A stretch of 64,000 nucleotides of DNA. Source: Prostheceraeus crozeri. Its lineage: Eukaryota; Platyhelminthes; Polycladida; Euryleptidae. The notes below the pieces were generated by a model. That model did no database searches. It was not told where the DNA came from and was given only the letters and a program-made list of their open reading frames with translations. Where the stretch lies: contig CAJQUW010007301.1 in assembly GCA_907163375.1 (NCBI GenBank), positions 82,026 through 146,025 of the forward strand, read 5' to 3'. The position numbers and the translations under genes were made by a program. Position 1 is the stretch's first letter; every line of letters starts with the position of its first letter. Shown here one piece after another: positions 55,188 to 64,000 of the stretch.

Positions 55188-56844
55188 TTGACATTGCAAT
55201 GGAAGTTGTAGCTGTTTCAATCGTCAGTGAATTGGCAATTGCTTTCATGTTGGTGGTGTCTGAAGCAATACATGTAGGCAGACTGTGTTATCGACATTGA
55301 TGACAGGCCATTCCATGAAATCGCTTCAGTAGCTTGCCGTGTTCCATGAAATGAGAAGGGTGGTATGCGAAATAGCTCGTTGCATTTCTCTTATCGCGAA
55401 TAGCTAGTGGCAATATGCAGGCAGCTGGCCCATTGTGTAAATCAAGGGTCAAGCCAGAACCGCTTCCAATCTTATTCTTTTGAAATGGCATCACATGAAT
55501 GGTTTGTGATTTCAGTGATGCTGTTTGAATGTTTGTTGATCAGTGTGATGTTGAGTCAGGTGTGATTGTCTTAATACAAGAATTTCAGAATGAAGGAGAG
55601 TTCGAGAATGTGAAGACGAGAAGGATTTGTGAAATTGAATGCTTTCCTCTCTTACGTACTAATTTGTGAAGTAAGTAGGCTACTTCTATTCTTTCCCCCC
55701 ACATTTCTGTTGTTGACGCCCGGGAGTGTTGCATCGTTAACGATCTTCTCTTGCTCCAAAGGACAGCCTCATTCATTACTCAAAAGCGCTGAGTTAGGAA
55801 TATTCCTCTTATCTGACTTGTAGAACATTTACTGCCTCAGAATTAGACAACTAGCTGCCCGTCATTTGTCTGTAAACAACAATCCCACGAAGTTAATGAT
55901 CACAGCTGTACCTTGTATGCCAACTGAGTATCCAAGGGACGAATCCTTCATGTCAGGGTTCAGGTAAGACTTCTGAGTGGTGTTGTACTGTCACTCAGTG
56001 ACAGATGAAGTCTGTTATAAATCCAATGTGACTAAGTTTGATGAAATCTGATCAATTTGGAAAAGTTGGACTATTGTGGCGTGGGTGGGGGTGGGGGAGA
56101 AGAATATAAGTACCGTGAACTATCTCTGGAAACCACATAGAAATTAATATTGCCATAGATAGTCAGGGCTTTTTCTATGAGAATGCATGTTGGAGTTTGT
56201 TTTGAACAGTATGCGGCCGTGGGAAGGTGTTGTTGTTGTTGAGTGGGGTAGTTGGGTGTATTGATTTGTTGCATGTTGCATAACTTTTGCGTTGAAAAGA
56301 TAAGTTGTATGCATAAGCGATTGATGTGATATATAATCGGTGTATTTGGAGAAGTTGATTTCATGCTTGAATCGTGTGAGTCAGTGATTTGTGGCTGAGA
56401 GGATGAAATCCAAGGACGGACAAATGAAAGACAACAGGAAGGAAAGGCCTCGAGCTCTTTCCATCATGCATCAGAAGCTCAGGGAAGAAGACATCGTGTC
56501 GGTTTGTTTTGGGCTAATGCTTGAAATCAAGTATGGAATAAAAATCAACAAAACTGTCAAATGCGAATGGTTGTGTGAGAATGAATGTTGAGCGGCCTGG
56601 TGTATTGAGTGTAGATAGGCATAGCCGTTCATGATGTTTTTGATCAGTTTGGAAGCTTAGATAGAAATCGGATTGTAAAATGAGAAAGTTATAGACATCT
56701 AGTAATGGAAAGCCAATAGGTCAATAGGAAGAGTAGATGCTTTAGAGACGGCAATGAAGGTAAAAGGATTGTGCAACAGCAGCAGTGGTGCAGTGTTGAT
56801 TTGGATGAATATGAAAAGAATTTGTTTTCTAAATGGCAAAAGTG

Positions 56845-56915
56845 TGCGTCGGCCGGGAATCGAACCCGGGTCGCCCGCGTGGCAGGCGAGCATTCTACCA
56901 CTGAACCACCGACGC
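56845..56915 (-). tRNA. tRNA-Gly (GCC), right arm unit 6
   Basis: Unchanged tRNA; followed by the only unit with an 11-bp loss (near 57380). Confidence 0.97.
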
Positions 56916-58561
56916 TTGACATTGCAATGGAAGTTGTAGCTGTTTCAATCGTCAGTGAATTGGCAATTGCTTTCATGTTGGTGGTGTCTGAAGCAATACA
57001 TGTAGGCAGACTGTGTCATCGACATTGATGACAGGCCATTGCATGAAATCGGTTCAGTAGCTTGCCGTGTTCCATGAAATGAGAAGGGTGGTATGCGAAA
57101 TAGCTCGTTGCATTTCTCTTATCGCGAATAGCTAGTGGCAATATGCAGGCAGCTGGCCCATTGTGTAAATCAAGGGTCAAGCCAGAACCGCTTCCAATCT
57201 TATTCTTTTGAAATGGCATCACATGAATGGTTTGTGATTTCAGTGATGCTGTTTGAATGTTTGTTGATCAGTGTGATGTTGAGTCAGGTGTGATTGTCTT
57301 AATACAAGAATTTCAGAATGAAGGAGAGTTCGAGAATGTGAAGACGAGAAGGATTTGTGAAATTGAATGCTTTCCTCTCTTTGTGAAGTAAGTAGGCTAC
57401 TTCTATTCTTTCCCCCCACATTTCTGTTGTTGACGCCCGGGAGTGTTGCATCGTTAACGATCTTCTCTTGCTCCAAAGGACAGCCTCATTCATTACTCAA
57501 AAGCGCTGAGTTAGGAATATTCCTCTTATCTGACTTGTAGAACATTTACTGCCTCAGAATTAGACAACTAGCTGCCCGTCATTTGTCTGTAAACAACAAT
57601 CCCACGAAGTTAATGATCACAGCTGTACCTTGTATGCCAACTGAGTATCCAAGGGACGAATCCTTCATGTCAGGGTTCAGGTAAGACTTCTGAGTGGTGT
57701 TGTACTGTCACTCAGTGACAGATGAAGTCTGTTATAAATCCAATGTGACTAAGTTTGATGAAATCTGATCAATTTGGAAAAGTTGGACTATTGTGGCGTG
57801 GGTGGGGGTGGGGGAGAAGAATATAAGTACCGTGAACTATCTCTGGAAACCACATAGAAATTAATATTGCCATAGATAGTCAGGGCTTTTTCTATGAGAA
57901 TGCATGTTGGAGTTTGTTTTGAACAGTATGCGGCTGTGGGAAGGTGTTGTTGTTGTTGAGTGGGGTAGTTGGGTGTATTGATTTGTTGCATGTTGCATAG
58001 CTTTTGCGTTGAAAAGATAAGTTGTATGCATAAGCGAGTGATGTGATATATAATCGGTGTATTTGGAGAAGTTGATTTCATGCTTGAATCGTGTGAGTCA
58101 GTGATTTGTGGCTGAGAGGATGAAATCCAAGGACGGACAAATGAAAGACAACAGGAAGGAAAGGCCTCGAGCTCTTTCCATCATGCATCAGAAGCTCAGG
58201 GAAGAAGACATCGTGTCGGTTTGTTTTGGGTTAATGCTTGAAATCAAGTATGGAATAAAAATCAACAAAACTGTCAAATGCGAATGGTTGTGTGAGAATG
58301 AATGTTGAGCGGCCTGGTGTATTGAGTGTAGATAGGCATAGCCGTTCATGATGTTGTTGATCAGTTTGGAAGCTTAGATAGAAATCGGATTGTAAAATGA
58401 GAAAGTTATAGACATCTAGTAATGGAAAGCCAATAGGTCAATAGGAAGAGTAGATGCTTTAGAGACGGCAATGAAGGTAAAAGGATTGTGCAACAGCAGC
58501 AGTGGTGCAGTGTTGATTTGGATGAATATGAAAAGAATTTGTTTTCTAAATGGCAAAAGTG

Positions 58562-58632
58562 TGCGTCGGCCGGGAATCGAACCCGGGTCGCCCGCGTGGC
58601 AGGCGAGCATTCTACCACTGAACCACCGACGC
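58562..58632 (-). tRNA. tRNA-Gly (GCC), right arm unit 7
   Basis: Unchanged tRNA; unit carries gggttaatgc at 58229, shared with units 8 and 9. Confidence 0.97.
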
Positions 58633-60289
58633 TTGACATTGCAATGGAAGTTGTAGCTGTTTCAATCGTCAGTGAATTGGCAATTGCTTTCATGTTGGTG
58701 GTGTCTGAAGCAATACATGTAGGCAGACTGTGTCATCGACATTGATGACAGGCCATTGCATGAAATCGGTTCAGTAGCTTGCCGTGTTCCATGAAATGAG
58801 AAGGGTGGTATGCGAAATAGCTCGTTGCATTTCTCTTATCGCGAATAGCTAGTGGCAATATGCAGGCAGCTGGCCCATTGTGTAAATCAAGGGTCAAGCC
58901 AGAACCGCTTCCAATCTTATTCTTTTGAAATGGCATCACATGAATGGTTTGTGATTTCAGTGATGCTGTTTGAATGTTTGTTGATCAGTGTGATGTTGAG
59001 TCAGGTGTGATTGTCTTAATACAAGAATTTCAGAATGAAGGAGAGTTCGAGAATGTGAAGACGAGAAGGATTTGTGAAATTGAATGCTTTCCTCTCTTAC
59101 GTACTAATTTGTGAAGTAAGTAGGCTACTTCTATTCTTTCCCCCCACATTTCTGTTGTTGACGCCCGGGAGTGTTGCATCGTTAACGATCTTCTCTTGCT
59201 CCAAAGGACAGCCTCATTCATTACTCAAAAGCGCTGAGTTAGGAATATTCCTCTTATCTGACTTGTAGAACATTTACTGCCTCAGAATTGGACAACTAGC
59301 TGCCTGTCATTTGTCTGTAGACAACAATCCCACGAAGTTAATGATCACAGCTGTACCTTGTATGCCAACTGAGTATCCAAGGGACGAATCCTTCATGTCA
59401 GGGTTCAGGTAAGACTTCTGAGTGGTGTTGTACTGTCACTCAGTGACAGATGAAGTCTGTTATAAATCCAATGTGACTAAGTTTGATGAAATCTGATCAA
59501 TTTGGAAAAGTTGGACTATTGTGGCGTGGGTGGGGGTGGGGGAGAAGAATATAAGTACCGTGAACTATCTCTGGAAACCACATAGAAATTAATATTGCCA
59601 TAGATAGTCAGGGCTTTTTCTATGAGAATGCATGTTGGAGTTTGTTTTGAACAGTATGCGGCTGTGGGAAGGTGTTGTTGTTGTTGAGTGGGGTAGTTGG
59701 GTGTATTGATTTGTTGCATGTTGCATAGCTTTTGCGTTGAAAAGATAAGTTGTATGCATAAGCGAGTGATGTGATATATAATCGGTGTATTTGGAGAAGT
59801 TGATTTCATGCTTGAATCGTGTGAGTCAGTGATTTGTGGCTGAGAGGATGAAATCCAAGGACGGACAAATGAAAGACAACAGGAAGGAAAGGCCTCGAGC
59901 TCTTTCCATCATGCATCAGAAGCTCAGGGAAGAAGACATCGTGTCGGTTTGTTTTGGGTTAATGCTTGAAATCAAGTATGGAATAAAAATCAACAAAACT
60001 GTCAAATGCGAATGGTTGTGTGAGAATGAATGTTGAGCGGCCTGGTGTATTGAGTGTAGATAGGCATAGCCGTTCATGATGTTTTTGATCAGTTTGGAAG
60101 CTTAGATAGAAATCGGATTGTAAAATGAGAAAGTTATAGACATCTAGTAATGGAAAGCCAATAGGTCAATAGGAAGAGTAGATGCTTTAGAGACGGCAAT
60201 GAAGGTAAAAGGATTGTGCAACAGCAGCAGTGGTGCAGTGTTGATTTGGATGAATATGAAAAGAATTTGTTTTCTAAATGGCAAAAGTG

Positions 60290-60360
60290 TGCGTCGGCCG
60301 GGAATCGAACCCGGGTCGCCCGCGTGGCAGGCGAGCATTCTACCACTGAACCACCGACGC
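60290..60360 (-). tRNA. tRNA-Gly (GCC), right arm unit 8
   Basis: Unchanged tRNA; unit with tgtttttgatc marker. Confidence 0.97.
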
Positions 60361-62016
60361 TTGACATTGCAATGGAAGTTGTAGCTGTTTCAATCGTCAG
60401 TGAATTGGCAATTGCTTTCATGTTGGTGGTGTCTGAAGCAATACATGTAGGCAGACTGTGTCATCGACATTGATGACAGGCCATTGCATGAAATCGGTTC
60501 AGTAGCTTGCCGTGTTCCATGAAATGAGAAGGGTGGTATGCGAAATAGCTCGTTGCATTTCTCTTATCGCGAATAGCTAGTGGCAATATGCAGGCAGCTG
60601 GCCCATTGTGTAAATCAAGGGTCAAGCCAGAACCGCTTCCAATCTTATTCTTTTGAAATGGCATCACATGAATGGTTTGTGATTTCAGTGATGCTGTTTG
60701 AATGTTTGTTGATCAGTGTGAGGTTGAGTCAGGTGTGATTGTCTTAATACAAGAATTTCAGAATGAAGGAGAGTTCGAGAATGTGAAGACGAGAAGGATT
60801 TGTGAAATTGAATGCTTTCCTCTCTTACGTACTAATTTGTGAAGTAAGTAGGCTACTTCTATTCTTTCCCCCACATTTCTGTTGTTGACACCCGGGAGTG
60901 TTGCATCGTTAACGATCTTCTCTTGCTCCAAAGGGCAGCCTCATTCATTACTCAAAAGCGCTGAGTTAGGAATATTCCTCTTATCTGACTTGTAGAACAT
61001 TTACTGCCTCAGAATTAGACAACTAGCTGCCCGTCATTTGTCTGTAAACAACAATCCCACGAAGTTAATGATCACAGCTGTACCTTGTATGCCAACTGAG
61101 TATCCAAGGGACGAATCCTTCATGTCAGGGTTCAGGTAAGACTTCTGAGTGGTGTTGTACTGTCACTCAGTGACAGATGAAGTCTGTTATAAATCCAATG
61201 TGACTAAGTTTGATGAAATCTGATCAATTTGGAAAAGTTGGACTATTGTGACGTGGGTGGGGGTGGGGGAGAAGAATATAAGTACCGTGAACTATCTCTG
61301 GAAACCACATAGAAATTAATATTGCCATAGATAGTCAGGGCTTTTTCTATGAGAATGCATGTTGGAGTTTGTTTTGAACAGTATGCGGCTGTGGGAAGGT
61401 GTTGTTGTTGTTGAGTGGGGTAGTTGGGTGTATTGATTTGTTGCATGTTGCATAGCTTTTGCGTTGAAAAGATAAGTTGTATGCATAAGCGAGTGATGTG
61501 ATATATAATCGGTGTATTTGGAGAAGTTGATTTCATGCTTGAATCGTGTGAGTCAGTGATTTGTGGCTGAGAGGATGAAATCCAAGGACGGACAAATGAA
61601 AGACAACAGGAAGGAAAGGCCTCGAGCTCTTTCCATCATGCATCAGAAGCTCAGGGAAGAAGACATCGTGTCGGTTTGTTTTGGGTTAATGCTTGAAATC
61701 AAGTATGGAATAAAAATCAACAAAACTGTCAAATGCGAATGGTTGTGTGAGAATGAATGTTGAGCGGCCTGGTGTATTGAGTGTAGATAGGCATAGCCGT
61801 TCATGATGTTGTTGATCAGTTTGGAAGCTTAGATAGAAATCGGATTGTAAAATGAGAAAGTTATAGACATCTAGTAATGGAAAGCCAATAGGTCAATAGG
61901 AAGAGTAGATGCTTTAGAGACGGCAATGAAGGTAAAAGGATTGTGCAACAGCAGCAGTGGTGCAGTGTTGATTTGGATGAATATGAAAAGAATTTGTTTT
62001 CTAAATGGCAAAAGTG

Positions 62017-62087
62017 TGCGTCGGCCGGGAATCGAACCCGGGTCGCCCGCGTGGCAGGCGAGCATTCTACCACTGAACCACCGACGC
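62017..62087 (-). tRNA. tRNA-Gly (GCC), right arm unit 9
   Basis: Unchanged tRNA; outermost copy, about 780 bp from the second Polinton. Confidence 0.97.
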
Positions 62088-62864
62088 TTGACATTGCAAT
62101 GGAAGTTGTAGCTGTTTCAATCGTCAGTGAATTGGCAATTGCTTTCATGTTGGTGGTGTCTGAAGCAATACATGTAGGCAGACTGTGTCATCGACATTGA
62201 TGACAGGCCATTGCATGAAATCGGTTCAGTAGCTTGCCGTGTTCCATGAAATGAGAAGGGTGGTATGCGAAATAGCTCGTTGCATTTCTCTTATCGCGAA
62301 TAGCTAGTGGCAATATGCAGGCAGCTGGCCCATTGTGTAAATCAAGGGTCAAGCCAGAACCGCTTCCAATCTTATTCTTTTGAAATGGCATCACATGAAT
62401 GGTGTGTGATTTCAGTGATGCTGTTTGAATGTTTGTTGATCAGTGTGAGGTTGAGTCAGGTGTGATTGTCTTAATACAAGAATTTCAGAATGAAGGAGAG
62501 TTCGAGAATGTGAAGACGAGAAGGATTTGTGAAATTGAATGCTTTCCTCTCTTACGTACTAATTTGTGAAGTAAGTAGGCTACTTCTATTCTTTCCCCCA
62601 CATTTCTGTTGTTGACACCCGGGAGTGTTGCATCGTTAACGATCTTCTCTTGCTCCAAAGGGCAGCCTCATTCATTACTCAAAAGCGCTGAGTTAGGAAT
62701 ATTCCTCTTATCTGACTTGTAGAACATTTACTGCCTCAGAATTAGACAACTAGCTGCCCGTCATTTGTCTGTAGACAACAATCCCGCGAAGTGAATGATC
62801 ACAGCTGTACCTTGTATGCCAACTGAGTATCTAAGGGACGAATCCTTCATGTCAGGGTTCAGGT

Positions 62865-64000
62865 CCGTAATGGGCCCAAAGACCGTACAGGACCCTACAA
62901 TTCCAAAAAAATAGTCACATTTCACAAACGCCTACCTTATGCCTTTGACTTCACAGGTTTTTACGACTAACATACATGAAATTTCGTCATTCAAAAGCAA
63001 TTGCCTTTGCTTTTTCAGACCAGGTTTTTAGACTTAATACCTGAATTTTGTCGCATTCAAAAAGTTACCTTTTATCACCAATGGGGTAATATTTTAGCAC
63101 CCGCCATTCAAATTCATGAATTTGACCCTTTTTTCAGTTATGAAGACTAAAATTCATAAATTTAGGCGTTTTTAAAATACCACTTTTAAATTTTTCAACC
63201 TCTCCAAATTTGGAGAATTACAATTTTTACTCCAATCAAGACCGTTCTAGGCCACCGAAAAATCATAAAAGATAAGAAAGAAACTCAAATTGTGATTATG
63301 ACATTTTTTATTTCTAAAATCATGACCGTACAGGGACACCGAAATCATAAAGTGAGAATTTAAATTTATGGAGTTTAGACGTTTTTCAGGTTTTTACAAT
63401 TATATATGTGTTACTAAAATTTCATTTCAGAGGAAAGACCACGTGGAAGAAGAAACGCACAGGCTTATATACTTTATATCATATGAACGTCGTTGTATAC
63501 CATTCTTCTAATTTATAGGGGTCTTAAGAAATTTTTCTCTTATAAAAATGATCAAATAAATGATTTTTTAAAAATTATATGGACACAAACAACCCGAATT
63601 TTGTCTAAAGACATGCAAATCAATTGGGAATCAAAAATTTTCAATATTGATGAGCGGCGAATTGAATTGTCTAAAAAATAAGCAAAATACTATAAATTAT
63701 CACAAATCTTCGATACGTCCGATAAAACGGTGTACATTGTGTCTTGCAGGGTACGTCTAATCAAAATAAAGGATAATTATTATTTTGACTTTATGGATTC
63801 ACAACAATGAGTTCCAAACTTATTGACTGGAACTTATACTTCCTTTCAAATTCAAAAACCAGGAACTACTTACTGTCGGGCAATTTTATGTCTTTATGTT
63901 TTTATTAAATTACCAAAAAGGAGTACCATTTTAGATATTATGTTAGAATTGAACGAACCGTAGGTTCAATGGTACGCCTAACAAGGGAATTTCATTCCGA
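62865..64000. mobile_element. Second Polinton, terminal 1.1 kb (fossil, heavily broken, runs off the window)
   Basis: The array unit stops at ggttcaggt and the sequence continues with a worn version of the Polinton end (taatgggcccaaagaccg). The following terminal-repeat sequence, protease region and hairpin element appear in the same order as reading inward from 32389 on the minus strand. Breaks are many and mostly small length changes. The insertion point in the unit is the same as that of the first Polinton. The opposite end is outside the window. Confidence 0.88.
63535..63962 (+). pseudogene. Adenovirus-type protease fossil of the second Polinton
   Basis: Fragments resembling the protease at 31266-31694 can be followed over its whole length, including KPGTTYC, but the reading frame is broken many times. 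It shows the second element belongs to the same Polinton family. No function is expected. Confidence 0.75.

Larger units (their letters stand above)
47662..62864 (-). repeat. tRNA-Gly tandem array, right arm: nine inverted units, monomeric
   Basis: tRNA left ends at 48204, 49933, 51661, 53389, 55117, 56845, 58562, 60290 and 62017 give spacings 1729, 1728, 1728, 1728, 1728, 1728 (to 58562: 1717), 1728 and 1727. One unit has lost 11 bp near 57380; none has the 37-bp loss of the left arm. Arm-specific markers occur in most or all copies, such as gccattgcatgaaatcgg (the left arm has ctatgcatgaaatcgg), gaagcttagata and ggactattgtggcg. They show this arm is not a copy of the left arm but a separately homogenised set, nearer in some markers to units 1 and 2 at 6.2-9 kb. 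Confidence 0.9.

Overview
The window looks like arthropod, most likely insect, nuclear DNA. It has AT-rich sequence, spliced host exons, a eukaryotic tRNA gene with a Pol III terminator, a Tc1/mariner fossil, a LINE and a Polinton/Maverick. No sequence here fixes the species; a hemipteran would fit but is a guess.

Layout. (1) 1-5970: single-copy flank with three 3' exons of an RCC1-repeat protein gene (minus strand, 1044-2983), two inverted-repeat (MITE-like) elements and a decayed Tc1/mariner transposase. (2) 5971-9015: start of a tandem array of about 1.7-kb units, each with one tRNA-Gly(GCC) gene on the plus strand. (3) 9016-32389: a 23.4-kb Polinton inserted into the array, with 6-bp target duplications (tacctg) and 5'-AG ends. 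It carries protein-primed DNA polymerase B, packaging ATPase, penton-like protein, major capsid protein, adenovirus-type protease, an integrase joined to a parvovirus-type phospholipase A2 domain, a coiled-coil protein with a tail-fibre-like head, small virion-type proteins and unknown genes. Several genes are broken; the element is a fossil. A LINE (11179-16430, minus) sits inside it. (4) 32390-47460: nine more plus-strand tRNA units, alternating 1690 and 1727 bp, so a higher-order repeat of about 3.4 kb. (5) 47461-47661: an A-rich low-complexity junction. (6) 47662-62864: nine units in inverted orientation, nearly all 1728 bp. (7) 62865-64000: the end of a second, heavily decayed Polinton, at the same unit position and mirror orientation as the first. 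Regions 3-7 therefore form a giant palindrome, which may be a real inverted duplication or an assembly join.

Most unusual signal: the AT-rich Polinton is peppered with GC-rich double-hairpin sequences, pairs of perfect 3-6 bp stems with mostly 3-nt loops. They lie either in-frame inside genes or exactly at gene 3' ends, where stop codons fall inside them. They resemble the mobile double-hairpin and palindromic elements known from fungal mitochondria and Rickettsia, but I know of no description in Polintons.
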